36,248 nt of DNA from Nitrospiraceae bacterium (GCA_002726235.1 PBSN01000020.1:1-36248), one strand, 5' to 3'. Shown: positions 16,879 to 26,449, counted from the stretch's first letter. Notes: a model not told the origin generated them from the letters alone. Translations and numbers: made by a program.

Positions 16879-18201
16879 TTAAATCACTTGAATCGCGATG
16901 CGGTGACAGGCGTTGTTGAGATATCCTTTTGGATTCCAGCCTGGGAGAACCATTGGCTGAGATTGACCGTTGCGGTCGACAGCCTGTGCCCACACTTCAT
17001 AATAACCATCCTGTGGAAATGCCACGGTAGCTTCCCATTTTTGCCAGGCAAGCCGGTTGAGTGGCTGATGCAGTGTTGTCTTCTGCCAGGTTCCCCCAAA
17101 GTCTGTTGATACAAAGACATCCTTTACATCAAGATCTCCAGCCCACGCTTTTCCACGCAATGCCATTGGTCTTGTGTGCGAATGTGTGATTCCTGATTTC
17201 GGAAATGTGATCAGCGATTTTACCGGCATAGACTCAATGATGCACATGTCCTCGCTCGGCACGTTTGTTCCTGGGGCCACCGGCTTGCATGGCGTGCGAT
17301 AAGCATGCCCGGTCATTTTTACCCCATCATGCACCTTATTCCGAATCACGATCTTCTTGAGCCACTTTCCTGATGTCGATGCAGGCCACCCAGAGGTGAT
17401 TACCCTGAGTGGATATCCGTTTAACCATGGAATATCTTTGCCATTCATTGCCCACGCGATCAATGATTCATCCTCTAAGGCTTTCGACATGGGGACACCG
17501 CGTGAAATTGATATCTTACTGGCGATGCCACTTAAATGTGTATCGTCCCCGTAATACCCCGTGTAGATGGCGTCATTTTTGATTCCACACGATTCCAGCA
17601 CATCCCTCAGCCGAACTCCGGTCCATGTCGGACAACCGATTGCTCCGAGGGTCCACTGATTGCCCTTTGCGGGAGGGTTAAATTCACTCCGCCCGTTTCC
17701 GCCACATTCGAGTTGCAAGTGATATGTGTAGTGGTGGAAGCTTTTCTTGAGATCGGCAATAGTGAATATTTTGGGATGCAGGCAAGATTCGCCGGCAATC
17801 TCCAAGGTCCATGTGGCAGAATCGATAGTTTTGCGGTTCGGTGGAATTCCGTTGTTCCGGACAAAGAGGCGGTGTGCTGGTGTGACATCATCATCAAGCA
17901 AGTGTGGAGGTGTCTCTGCATTGATCGGCCTGTCATTCAATACTGTCAATGCCTCCTTTCCTGGAATGATGAACTTCTCATCTGATGCGGCCAGCGCGGC
18001 TGGGATCAGACCGCTAGGCATGTTCTGTACAAATGGGATATGGGCACCGAGTATGGTTGTCATGGCCAGCAATCCGCTACTGCTTAAGAAAGCACGACGC
18101 GTCAGAAGATCAGCATTTCTACCCCACAGGAGCCAATCGGCACGCTCTGGGTCTTCAGCGTAGAGTTCGTGAATGCCTCGCTCTGGTTGTCCTTGATTCA
18201 T
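16879..18201 (-). CDS. Periplasmic sulfite oxidase-type molybdenum enzyme, SorA-like
   Basis: Sulfite oxidase-family enzyme that binds a molybdopterin cofactor and would oxidise sulfite to sulfate. From ATG 18201 (440 residues, fixed by AGGAGG seven bases upstream) it has a Tat leader with TRRAFLSSSG (34-43) before a hydrophobic run. The molybdopterin domain carries the molybdenum-ligand cysteine C166 in LQLECGGNGRSEF, the segment IGCPTWTGVRLRDVL, and HSHTRPMALRGKAW. A C-terminal dimerisation domain follows. An in-frame upstream extension to 18276 lacks a ribosome site. Export should need TatA, one copy of which is at 30171. It pairs with the monoheme cytochrome downstream. A YedY-type reductase is less likely given that partner. 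Confidence 0.87.
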   Translation of the reverse strand: MNQGQPERGIHELYAEDPERADWLLWGRNADLLTRRAFLSSSGLLAMTTILGAHIPFVQNMPSGLIPAALAASDEKFIIPGKEALTVLNDRPINAETPPHLLDDDVTPAHRLFVRNNGIPPNRKTIDSATWTLEIAGESCLHPKIFTIADLKKSFHHYTYHLQLECGGNGRSEFNPPAKGNQWTLGAIGCPTWTGVRLRDVLESCGIKNDAIYTGYYGDDTHLSGIASKISISRGVPMSKALEDESLIAWAMNGKDIPWLNGYPLRVITSGWPASTSGKWLKKIVIRNKVHDGVKMTGHAYRTPCKPVAPGTNVPSEDMCIIESMPVKSLITFPKSGITHSHTRPMALRGKAWAGDLDVKDVFVSTDFGGTWQKTTLHQPLNRLAWQKWEATVAFPQDGYYEVWAQAVDRNGQSQPMVLPGWNPKGYLNNACHRIAIQVI

Positions 18202-18265
18202 GTATTGCCTCCTATCAACGATGACAAGATATAGGCTAGCGTAGGAAGTGAAGCTGATTAATCGT

Positions 18266-18748
18266 TCACATTCCAACCCGTTGTGGAATATGGCGTTTGA
18301 TCTGTCCGATATTCTTCAATCCAAGATTTTGTAGCACGCGAGCAGACGTTTTATTCTTCACAAACGCCTCACTCAGAACCTTGGTTCCCGCCAAGTTTTT
18401 CGCGGTCCTCACAATTACCCATGCCTCCTCCGTGGCGTAGCCATTGTTCCAATATGCGTGAGCAATCTGATGGTTAAGATGGGCCACAGTCTCTTCTTGT
18501 TTGATGTCAACACATCTGATGTAATCACCAGTTGAATTTCACTGAATGGAGAAGATGTCCTCTCCAGGTTTTTGCCGAAGCCGCACCAATTTTTTTGAGG
18601 TTTTCATGGTGCAGGGAGTGGGGAGATGTTTTTTCAGCTGTATCGCTTGTACAGTTTCAGGATCGTTGGCGAGAAGCTTTGCAAATTTTTCTGTGTTTGA
18701 TTGCACGATAGGTTTTAGTTTGCAATTATTCTGTCGCGAGCATTCCAA
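18266..18748 (-). pseudogene. GNAT acetyltransferase interrupted by one stop codon
   Basis: Two pieces lie in one frame, separated only by TGA at 18539-18541. The upstream piece (about 69 residues, 18542-18748) looks like a RimJ/RimL-type N-terminus (KFAKLLANDPETVQ...). The downstream piece reads NSTGDYIRC, then AYWNNGYATEEAW (acetyl-CoA site region) and NKTSARVLQNLGL. Together they give about 160 residues, the normal GNAT length. A single nonsense change or a sequencing error would explain it. Substrate unknown. It sits just upstream of the sulfite oxidase gene. Confidence 0.65.
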
Positions 18749-18785
18749 ACATTCACGAATGTTCTATCACTGCACCGTGGCAACA

Positions 18786-20069
18786 TCAAAAAAACCCCAT
18801 TTTATTTTGCTTTGATTCTACAACTGAAGATAAGTCATGGCTAGGCCATTGGCGTGCTTTTAGAGCACACTGAATCCACGGAAGCAGTGCAAATGCGGGC
18901 AGTGCAATAAAAAACGTTAGCGTGAAATAGGTCGAGTATCCAAGATTCTCTGCGCCCCAACCAGAAAACATTCCGGAGATCGATCGGCTAAACCCGAACA
19001 ACGCACTGAGCAGTGCAAACTGTGTTGCAGCATGTGTTTTGTCGCACAGGCGCATGAGCAATGCCATAAAGGGAGCCGTTCCTAATCCTGCGGTGAGTGA
19101 TTCACTGACTGATGCCATATACATTAACGATATGCTTGCAGGCATGGCCGCGACGCCTGCGTACACCAAATTAGATCCCGCTTGTAGCAACCCGAATACC
19201 CACAAGGCAGTAAAAATCCCCCATCGGCTGGTATAGATGCCTCCAATCATTGCCCCGGCGATGGTGCAGATAACACCAACAGTTCCTGGAACCAAACCAA
19301 TCTGAATTGGTGTAAATTCTTGATCGACCCAGAATGGCTTGACCATTGGTCCCATTGCCATATCCCCTAACTTAAACGCAAGGATAAAAAGCATGACGAA
19401 TACAAAGCCTGGCATGGCAGACAGCTGTCGAAGGGGTGAGACGACGGCGTCTGTGACGGTATGCATTTGTCGTCGTGTGAATTGTGGTATCGGTGCCTTG
19501 GCGCAGATCATTGCATAGACTCCGATCATGAAAGCTGTTCCAAGAAACGCCCAGTTCCACCCGGTCAATCCAGCGATGACGATGAATAATCCACCGGATC
19601 CAATAAGTGCGACGCGATACGCGGCCACGCGTATACCGTTCGCAATTCCGAGTTGTTTTTCGTCGAGAAGCTCAATTGTATAGGCGTCAATTGCGATATC
19701 TTGTGTTGCTGACAGCACCGCGAGTATGACCAACAGAATCCATATTGTTGGCATTGAGGATTCTGGATGAACGGCAATGAATGCTGCGATGCACATCGCC
19801 AGCAAACATTGGCATGAGACAATCCATGATCGACGTTGGCCAAGTGCGTCGACGGCTGGTGCCCAGAATACTTTAAAGGTCCACGCTAAACCTGCTGCAC
19901 TCATCAGGCCTATTTCTTGTAGGCTGACGCCATGAATCCGGAAATACACTGGCATGGCATCGAAGAACAGGCCAAATGGAAACCCTTCTGCAAAGTACAG
20001 AATTCCGACCCAGAGAAATGCGCTTTGCGTGGTGCTGGACGAAAACAGCTTAGGAATGAGCGCTGTCAC
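18786..20069 (-). CDS. AmpG-like muropeptide/MFS permease
   Basis: A 427-residue integral membrane protein with about 12 hydrophobic segments. It carries the AmpG/PAT signature ATQDIAIDAYTIELL (near 121-135) and an N-terminal GFPFGLFFDAMPVYFR segment. AmpG imports anhydro-muropeptides for peptidoglycan recycling across the inner membrane. A GTG start at 20069 overlaps the stop of the J-domain gene (GTGA), indicating translational coupling. A wall-recycling job agrees with mltG three genes upstream. Other members of the family carry acetyl-CoA or other solutes, so substrate is inferred. Confidence 0.82.
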   Translation of the reverse strand: MTALIPKLFSSSTTQSAFLWVGILYFAEGFPFGLFFDAMPVYFRIHGVSLQEIGLMSAAGLAWTFKVFWAPAVDALGQRRSWIVSCQCLLAMCIAAFIAVHPESSMPTIWILLVILAVLSATQDIAIDAYTIELLDEKQLGIANGIRVAAYRVALIGSGGLFIVIAGLTGWNWAFLGTAFMIGVYAMICAKAPIPQFTRRQMHTVTDAVVSPLRQLSAMPGFVFVMLFILAFKLGDMAMGPMVKPFWVDQEFTPIQIGLVPGTVGVICTIAGAMIGGIYTSRWGIFTALWVFGLLQAGSNLVYAGVAAMPASISLMYMASVSESLTAGLGTAPFMALLMRLCDKTHAATQFALLSALFGFSRSISGMFSGWGAENLGYSTYFTLTFFIALPAFALLPWIQCALKARQWPSHDLSSVVESKQNKMGFF

Positions 20070-20674
20070 TTGAATGGCGAAGGGTGAATTTTAAATTCAT
20101 CCTTCAAGTATTGGTATGCCTCAATGAGTTTTCGAAGTAACGGCTCTGCACTTCGGTCGCCGCCACGAGTATCAGGATGAAGGTCCCTGATTTTATTTCT
20201 AAAGGTTGTGGTGATTTCACGTTGACTGGTTCCAGGCACGAGGCCTAGGGTCTCATAAGCCTCGGACAAGGAGTTGATTTCACTGCGCATTTCATCCGAA
20301 TTTCCATCTTTCCCTCCGGTTGTCTTGGTGAAGAAATCGAACAGGGATGGTTTTCGCCTGCGTCTGTGACGATGTCCGCGCATTTCGGAATCCAAGTCGT
20401 CAAACTGCTCTTCGATATAATCCAAACGCCTTTCAAGATGTCTCAATTCTGACAAATTACTCGAGACTTCTAGTTCGTCAACAATTACGCTGACGACACG
20501 CAGGATATCTTCAACTTTTGATTCAATGCGTAGGTACTCATCCACGCGATCATGGAATAGATGCTCAAGTCCATAATTCAGGCTTTGTTCAATATGCCCG
20601 TAGAAGATTTTGGTGCGGCGGTTCAGGCGCTTCTGGATTTCCGAGAGAGGAAGCTGTCCGGCGTATTTTGGCAT
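20066..20674 (-). CDS. Protein with C-terminal J domain
   Basis: The 202-residue protein has a helical, coiled-coil-like N-terminal two thirds (about 1-100), a basic patch HRHRRRRK (101-108), a glycine-containing linker, then a J domain at about 137-195 (EAYETLGL...HPDTRGGD...LIEAYQYL). The HPD motif needed to stimulate DnaK ATPase is at 166-168. No G/F or zinc-finger region is present, so it is a class III J protein probably directing Hsp70 to one client. The N-terminus resembles nothing I recognise. It overlaps the AmpG-like gene by four bases. A weak AGG lies before the ATG. Confidence 0.78.
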   Translation of the reverse strand: MPKYAGQLPLSEIQKRLNRRTKIFYGHIEQSLNYGLEHLFHDRVDEYLRIESKVEDILRVVSVIVDELEVSSNLSELRHLERRLDYIEEQFDDLDSEMRGHRHRRRRKPSLFDFFTKTTGGKDGNSDEMRSEINSLSEAYETLGLVPGTSQREITTTFRNKIRDLHPDTRGGDRSAEPLLRKLIEAYQYLKDEFKIHPSPFK

Positions 20675-20704
20675 TCACCTAATCACTTTGTGAATTGAAG
20701 GTAG

Positions 20705-21103
20705 TTATTTCGCTTGAACAATAAGTTCAAGCTCTATGGGGGAATTTAATGGTAATTCGGCGGCTCCCAAGGCAAGGCGGGCATGACGTCCGATATCTCC
20801 GAATACGTCGACAAGAAAATCAGAGGCACCATTGACAACCTGAGGCTGTTGGGTAAATCCTGGTGCCGAGGCGACATGACCACATACTCTTACGACTCTG
20901 GCGACCTGATTCAAGCTACCCAACTGTTTTTTAATCGAGGCCAGTGCCACAATTGCCGTAAGCTTGGCGGCTTCGTATCCCTCTTCAACTGCAACGTCGG
21001 CTCCAAGCTTGCCTTCATAGGCAAGTTTTCCACCACGAAGTGGAAGGATGCCACTTAGAAACAGGAGGTTCCCGGATAACACGGCTGGGACATAACTCCC
21101 CAA
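20705..21103 (-). CDS. RidA/YjgF-family protein, N-terminus uncertain
   Basis: RidA-family proteins hydrolyse reactive enamine/imine intermediates; some have other roles. The frame shows SGNLLFLSGILP, a central helix with VEEGYEAAKLTAIVALASIK, VVRVCGHVAS and the C-terminal ELPLNSPIELELIVQAK, where the family more often has VARLPxxxxVEIE. The only conventional start is TTG at 21103, giving 132 residues. That start cuts off an obviously homologous leader: the frame continues upstream with VERPDEAIKRL then RIVLPAPPSPLGSYVPAV, which RidA homologues have. No ATG, GTG or TTG occurs between 21103 and the stop at 21212-21214, so a rare start (for example ATC at 21169 or ATT/CTG further up) overlapping mltG is likely. 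Confidence 0.75.
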   Translation of the reverse strand: MGSYVPAVLSGNLLFLSGILPLRGGKLAYEGKLGADVAVEEGYEAAKLTAIVALASIKKQLGSLNQVARVVRVCGHVASAPGFTQQPQVVNGASDFLVDVFGDIGRHARLALGAAELPLNSPIELELIVQAK

Positions 21104-21152
21104 TGGGGAAGGAGGGGCGGGGAGTACGATCCTTAAGCGCTTGATGGCTTCG

Positions 21153-22163
21153 TCAGGACGTTCGACGATTGGGCCTCTTTTGATATTGATACACGGCTCG
21201 TGAATGCTCAGCTAACGTACTTGAGAAATGGTGGGTCCCGTTGTTCTTCGAGACAAAGTAGAGGTATGGTACCGGGGCTGGATGCAGCGCGGCCATAATC
21301 GATGCCCACCCTGGGTTGGCAATAGGGCCTGGCGGGAGTCCGCGGACCCGGTACGTGTTATAGGGAGAATCATATTGCAGGTCTGGCTTCCGAAGGTTTC
21401 CATCAAAGGAGGGCAATGCATAAATCACTGTGGGATCACTCTGTAGGGGCATTCCGCGTTTCAGTCGATTATGAAACACCGCTGAGATTAGTGCCCGCTC
21501 CTCCCCCGCTCCCGTCTCTTTTTCGATGATGGACGCAAGGGTGAGTACCTCCAGCGTACTTAGCCCGCGCTCACGCGCCTGTTGCTGAATTTCGGGTGTG
21601 TATACCTGCTGAAATTGTTCTACCATGACTTGAATGATGTCGCGTGGAGACGTGCCATGGTGAAAGCGATAGGTATCTGGAAAAAGAAAGCCTTCGAGGG
21701 TATCCCCTTCGATACCCAACGTGCGTCTAACCTCGGTATCATGTGCAGTCTGCACAAATCGTGTGGCCGTTGTGATGCCGACCTCTTCGAGGAGATTCCC
21801 AATCTGCTGCATCGAATACCCTTCCGGGATGGTGACCCAGTAGGGAATCGTCTGGCCGGTTGCGAGCACATTGAGAATGGTCGAGGGAGCCATGTGGCTG
21901 TTCAGGTCATATTTTCCTGGATGAATCTGCTCCTCGACTCCCATGAGCTTTCCAAGCGCCACGAAGGCAACATGATGAGGGATTAAGCCCGTCTCCGAGA
22001 TCTGACTCGCAACCTGCCGGAAACTTGCGCCTTTCTCAACCGTGATGGTTGTATGGACAGCATTGCCATTGTTCTCCTGAGCTGGAAGGAACACGATACG
22101 GATGCCATACAACGCAACGGATAAACATACAATCACGATGAGAGAGACGCTCCATCTGCTCAC
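21153..22163 (-). CDS. mltG: Endolytic murein transglycosylase MltG (YceG)
   Basis: Inner-membrane lytic transglycosylase that cuts nascent glycan strands. The 336-residue protein has one N-terminal membrane anchor (about 6-25), a LysM-like region (about 38-100), then the catalytic domain with LEGFLFPDTY (156-165), the catalytic glutamate E214 in SIIEKET and LQSDPTVIYAL (240-250). The active site faces the periplasm. The start ATG overlaps the ruvX stop by four bases (ATGA), the usual ruvX-mltG coupling. Confidence 0.95.
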   Translation of the reverse strand: MSRWSVSLIVIVCLSVALYGIRIVFLPAQENNGNAVHTTITVEKGASFRQVASQISETGLIPHHVAFVALGKLMGVEEQIHPGKYDLNSHMAPSTILNVLATGQTIPYWVTIPEGYSMQQIGNLLEEVGITTATRFVQTAHDTEVRRTLGIEGDTLEGFLFPDTYRFHHGTSPRDIIQVMVEQFQQVYTPEIQQQARERGLSTLEVLTLASIIEKETGAGEERALISAVFHNRLKRGMPLQSDPTVIYALPSFDGNLRKPDLQYDSPYNTYRVRGLPPGPIANPGWASIMAALHPAPVPYLYFVSKNNGTHHFSSTLAEHSRAVYQYQKRPNRRTS

Positions 22164-22600
22164 GTATCCACCTCGTCTCTTTGTGGGGTATCTAGGCTGT
22201 CGAGATAGCTCTGTAGAATAAGTACGGATGCCACCTGATCAATCACTTTCGTACGTTGTGGGCGGCTGCGTGTAGTCTCTTGGAGAATGCGTGTCGCCAT
22301 CACTGTCGTTAAGCGTTCATCCCAGGGAACAATTGTAACATTGAGCTTTGCGCCCAATTCGTCAATGAATTTGATGACCCGCTTTGCAGATGTTCCGAGA
22401 TCCCCATTCATATGCTTTGGGAGTCCAATTGCAATGGTCTCAATGGCGTAAGTATGGACCAAGCCTTTGACATAATCTATATCTTCCGCACGCGAGCGTC
22501 GGTGGTATGTTTCAACGGGGTGAGCCATTAGCCCGAGTTCGTCACTTACGGCCACGCCAATACGTTTCTCACCGTAATCGAGTCCCAACATTCGCTTCAT
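22160..22600 (-). CDS. ruvX: Putative pre-16S rRNA nuclease / RuvX (YqgF)
   Basis: RNase H-fold nuclease of the YqgF family, implicated in 16S rRNA 5' maturation and earlier proposed as a Holliday-junction resolvase. Catalytic-site segments are GLDYGEKRIGVAVSD at the N-terminus, IAIGLPKHMNG in the middle, and DERLTT and DQVASVLILQSYL later. ATG 22600 is preferred over TTG 22606. It lies 12 bases downstream of alaS and overlaps mltG, forming the common alaS-ruvX-mltG order. Confidence 0.93.
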   Translation of the reverse strand: MKRMLGLDYGEKRIGVAVSDELGLMAHPVETYHRRSRAEDIDYVKGLVHTYAIETIAIGLPKHMNGDLGTSAKRVIKFIDELGAKLNVTIVPWDERLTTVMATRILQETTRSRPQRTKVIDQVASVLILQSYLDSLDTPQRDEVDT

Positions 22601-22612
22601 TGCCAAACCGTT

Positions 22613-25282
22613 TTACGTCGTTGGTGCCTTGGGTTCAACAGCCTCTTGGATTATACGATCCAATTCTTCGCCAAGAACCCAGTCAAGCTTATCCGCATTT
22701 TTTCCACCTGCTTGGCCCATTTCCGGCTTTCCCCCACCTCGCCCATCAATAAACGGTGCTAATGCTTTAACTAGCTGTCCTGCATGGAAATTTGGAACAA
22801 GATCTTTCGATACTCGTACGAGGAGTGCAATGTTTTCATCATCGGTCGACGCGAGAGCTATGATTCCAGATTTTATTTGTGCGAGATACGCATCGGAGAG
22901 GGTTCTAAGATCTGCCTGGGTCGCTTTTTCCACCTTCTGAGAACACACCTGAATTGTGTTGATCGTTCGGACTTGTGCTGAATCCGCTTGTATCTTGGTT
23001 GAGGACAGGCGTTGCCGGAGGGTTTCGACAATTTCTTCTTTTTCCTTCACCAACCCCACGATCTTTTTAGCTTTGGAGAGAAGATCTGCAGGTGAGGTTT
23101 TCAGAATAGATGCGAGTTCACGAAGTTCATTACTCCTAGTTTTGGCATAATCGTCAGCCCCCTGTCCAGTGACCGCTTCGAGACGGCGAACTCCAGCGGC
23201 AATGCCTGTTTCATTGATGAGCCTGAAGGCGCCAATGTCTCCAGTACGCTTGCAGTGCGTCCCGCCACACAACTCCTTACTGGCGTCGCCGATTTTCACC
23301 ATTCTGACCTTTTCGCCGTACTTGTCTCCGAAAAAGGCTAAAGCGCCACGAGCAATGGCCTCATCTTTGCTCATTTCTTGAGGCTGAACGGCAATGTTTT
23401 CACGAATCCATTCATTGACCAGATGTTCGGCATCATCGCGTTCGCTTTCCGTCAACGGTGCTATATGGGAGAAATCAAAGCGCAGTCGATCAGGGGCAAC
23501 CAATGAACCAAGCTGTTTCGCATGTGTTCCAAGAATTTCGCGCAATGCGGCATGGAGAAGGTGAGTTGCGGTATGGTTTCGCATCGTATCAAAGCGGGTT
23601 GTGCGATTGACAACTGCTTGAACTGCGTCGTTGACGCGAATTCGACCATGCGTGACGCATCCCTGATGCACGCTCAACGAGGGAATAGGTTGCCAGGTGT
23701 TTGAGACATTCATGGCGCCCCCAGAACAACGAATGACTCCTTGATCGCCAACTTGCCCTCCTCCTTCAGCGTAGAAGGGTGTCTGGTTGAGCAAAACCTC
23801 AACGGAGTCTCCGGTCTCGGCTTCATCGACGAGTTGCCCATCTTTAATCAGAGCCACCAGCGTCTCAGTCGTTTCCAACCGGCTGTGATCGGTAGAGTCC
23901 AGCAGATTTTGGAGTCCTGGAATTTCTCCGACTTCCCTATATACCGCTTTGACCGTTGTTTTTCCAAAGCCTCCAGCTTCTCGTGCGCGTTGTCGTTGCG
24001 TATCGAGATGAGCGTGGAATCCTGCTTTGTCGACGGTCAGGTTATTATCGGTGGCGACATCCGCAATAAGATCGAGGGGAAACCCATAAGTGTCGTAGAG
24101 CTTGAATATCGTCTCGCCGGGAATGACCGTGTCTCCCGTGGATGTGACGGATGTAATGATCTGATCCAAAATCCGTAAGCCTTCGTCGAGCGTAGCAATA
24201 AAACGTTCTTCTTCCACTTTCGTGGTTTTCACAATGACGGTACTGGACGAATGAAGTTCAGGGTATGGCTCACCCATCGATTGAACAACTGTCGGAATGA
24301 TAGCATGGAGAAACGGTTTCTGAATCCCGAGTAGCCTTCCATGCCGCGCGGCACGTCTCAGGATACGACGGAGTACATATCCTCGACCTTCATTGGATGG
24401 TAGAACGCCATCCGTGATGAGAAATGCGATTGCCCTGAGGTGGTCAGCGATGACCTGCATTGATCGGTCGGTCTTGAGATCTTTGCCATAGCTTACAGAT
24501 GCACGTTCTCCGATGGTCATTAGCGTTTCACGAAACACATCGGTTGCGTAGTTATTGTTGGTTCCTTGTAACGCTGCCGCGAGACGCTCTAATCCCATTC
24601 CGGTATCGATGCTGGGCGCTGGAAGAGGGTGAAGCTTTCCGGTTTTATCGCGATCGTATTGCATGAATACTAGGTTCCAGATCTCAAGAAAGCGATCGCA
24701 GGAGCACCCAATCTTACAAGTCGGCTTGCCACAACTCATGGCTGGCCCTTGATCCAAATGGATCTCTGAACAGGGTCCACATGGACCAGTATCGGCCATT
24801 TGCCAGAAATTATCCTTCTCATCTAAGCGAGAGATTCGGGATGAATCGAGGCCAATCTTTTGGTGCCAGATGTTATATGCTTCGTCGTCGTCAAGAAAGA
24901 CCGTTACTAGAAGCTTGTCTTTTGGAAGCCCTACCTGCTTGGTTAAAAATTCCCACCCATACGCAATGGCATCTGACTTAAAATAGTCCCCAAAAGAAAA
25001 GTTCCCAAGCATTTCGAAAAAGGTATGGTGTCGCCCGGTCAATCCTACCTGTTCAAGGTCATTGTGTTTTCCACCCGCACGAATACACCGCTGTGACGAT
25101 ACTGCACGTGAATATCTACGCGTCTCTTCTCCAAGAAACACACTCTTGAATGGCACCATGCCTGCGTTAGTGAATAGTAACGAGGGATCCGCTTGAGGAA
25201 TCAGGGAGGCACTGGGAACGACGGTGTGATTTCGCTCAGAAAAATAACTGAGGAATTGAGCGCGAAGTTCGGTGGAGGTCAT
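22613..25282 (-). CDS. alaS: Alanyl-tRNA synthetase
   Basis: Class II synthetase that charges and edits tRNA-Ala in the cytoplasm. At 889 residues it has normal length. The catalytic core (about 1-450) includes TNAGMVPFK, GRHHTFFEMLGNFSFG and GMGLERL. A cysteine-rich insert (C184-C195) follows GPCSEIH, as in many bacterial enzymes. The editing domain has HTATH (570-574) and CGGTH (672-676), the zinc/editing residues. The C-Ala domain ends with DGRGGGKPEMGQAGG. It is downstream of recA by 117 bases in the same direction. Confidence 0.97.
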   Translation of the reverse strand: MTSTELRAQFLSYFSERNHTVVPSASLIPQADPSLLFTNAGMVPFKSVFLGEETRRYSRAVSSQRCIRAGGKHNDLEQVGLTGRHHTFFEMLGNFSFGDYFKSDAIAYGWEFLTKQVGLPKDKLLVTVFLDDDEAYNIWHQKIGLDSSRISRLDEKDNFWQMADTGPCGPCSEIHLDQGPAMSCGKPTCKIGCSCDRFLEIWNLVFMQYDRDKTGKLHPLPAPSIDTGMGLERLAAALQGTNNNYATDVFRETLMTIGERASVSYGKDLKTDRSMQVIADHLRAIAFLITDGVLPSNEGRGYVLRRILRRAARHGRLLGIQKPFLHAIIPTVVQSMGEPYPELHSSSTVIVKTTKVEEERFIATLDEGLRILDQIITSVTSTGDTVIPGETIFKLYDTYGFPLDLIADVATDNNLTVDKAGFHAHLDTQRQRAREAGGFGKTTVKAVYREVGEIPGLQNLLDSTDHSRLETTETLVALIKDGQLVDEAETGDSVEVLLNQTPFYAEGGGQVGDQGVIRCSGGAMNVSNTWQPIPSLSVHQGCVTHGRIRVNDAVQAVVNRTTRFDTMRNHTATHLLHAALREILGTHAKQLGSLVAPDRLRFDFSHIAPLTESERDDAEHLVNEWIRENIAVQPQEMSKDEAIARGALAFFGDKYGEKVRMVKIGDASKELCGGTHCKRTGDIGAFRLINETGIAAGVRRLEAVTGQGADDYAKTRSNELRELASILKTSPADLLSKAKKIVGLVKEKEEIVETLRQRLSSTKIQADSAQVRTINTIQVCSQKVEKATQADLRTLSDAYLAQIKSGIIALASTDDENIALLVRVSKDLVPNFHAGQLVKALAPFIDGRGGGKPEMGQAGGKNADKLDWVLGEELDRIIQEAVEPKAPTT

Positions 25283-25399
25283 GGGTCAGTTAGCGATGAG
25301 CGGTCAGTTTGTCAAGATACCAGAACGGTCTTCCGGGTTGCATCGAGATGAGTTCATTGGTTTTTGCGGAATGCTCACCGCTAATCACTGATCGCCGTT

Positions 25400-26443
25400 T
25401 TATTCGTTTTGAGCCACAGTTTGGCGGATGCTGTGTTCGATCTCTGTAGCAAAATCAGTGTGGGTTTTGAGGAATGTTCGTGCCGCGTCTCTACCTTGCC
25501 CAATACGTTCATCTTTGTATGAGTACCAGGCCCCACTTCGGGCAACGATTTGTTTTTCAACGCCCAAATCGATCAACTCTCCAGTTTTTGAAATGCCTTG
25601 GTTAAACAAGACATCAAATTCCGCCTGCCTGAACGGAGGCGCAACTTTATTTTTGATGACTTTGACCCGTACGCGGTTGCCTATCACAGTTTGCCCATCT
25701 TTGATCGTTTCTATGCGGCGAATATCCAATCGAACTGAGGCATAGAACTTTAGTGCGTTTCCTCCAGTTGTAGTTTCAGGGCTTCCGAACATCACCCCGA
25801 TTTTCATGCGAATCTGGTTGACGAAGATTACCATGGTGTTTGATTTCGCGATGGCCCCGGTTAGCTTTCGTAGTGCCTGTGACATTAAGCGAGCTTGGAG
25901 ACCCATTTGGGGATCACCCATTTCACCTTCGATCTCTGAGCGTGGCACGAGTGCAGCGACAGAATCAATCACCACAATGTCCACCGCTCCACTTCTAACC
26001 AACATTTCGGCAATATCGAGCGCTTGTTCCCCGGCATCTGGCTGCGAGAGGAGCAGATCATCAGTTTTTACGCCCAAGACTCGCGCATATTTGAGATCCA
26101 AAGCATGCTCTGCATCAATGAATGCGGCGGTTCCTCCAGCGCGTTGGGCTTCAGCGATGGTATGGAGCGTTAACGTCGTTTTTCCAGAGGACTCTGGACC
26201 GAAAATTTCTACTACCCGCCCGCGCGGGAGTCCGCCAATGCCTAGCGCAATATCAAGGCCAAGTGAACCTGTCGAAATGGCTGAAACCGTCGCGAGCTTC
26301 TCTGTGTTGCCTAGCCGCATAATCGATCCTTTTCCATACTGTTTCTCGATTTTGGACATCGCAACAGCCAAAGCCTCCGCTTTCGGAGTTTTTTCAGAAC
26401 CCTGAGTGGATATTGCTTTTCGCTCTTTCACTTTTTCGGCCAC
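25400..26443 (-). CDS. recA: Recombinase RecA
   Basis: Strand-exchange ATPase and SOS co-protease. GTG at 26443 is preferred: GGAG ends six bases before it, whereas the TTG at 26449 abuts that site. This start gives 347 residues. The Walker A GPESSGKT is at 82-89, with [30 protein letters not shown] (loop 1) and [16 protein letters not shown] (loop 2 region) following. The short acidic tail is present. No LexA-type box was recognised upstream and recX is not adjacent. It heads the run recA-alaS-ruvX-mltG. Confidence 0.97.
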   Translation of the reverse strand: MAEKVKERKAISTQGSEKTPKAEALAVAMSKIEKQYGKGSIMRLGNTEKLATVSAISTGSLGLDIALGIGGLPRGRVVEIFGPESSGKTTLTLHTIAEAQRAGGTAAFIDAEHALDLKYARVLGVKTDDLLLSQPDAGEQALDIAEMLVRSGAVDIVVIDSVAALVPRSEIEGEMGDPQMGLQARLMSQALRKLTGAIAKSNTMVIFVNQIRMKIGVMFGSPETTTGGNALKFYASVRLDIRRIETIKDGQTVIGNRVRVKVIKNKVAPPFRQAEFDVLFNQGISKTGELIDLGVEKQIVARSGAWYSYKDERIGQGRDAARTFLKTHTDFATEIEHSIRQTVAQNE

Positions 26444-26449
26444 CGTCAA

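Noticed and set aside
17536-18163. Long plus-strand frames opposite the sulfite oxidase gene
   Set aside because: Mirror frames of a well-supported gene, with no family features.
18202-18276. Longer sulfite oxidase start
   Set aside because: A strong AGGAGG sits directly before ATG 18201. The extension has no ribosome site and would bury the Tat leader.
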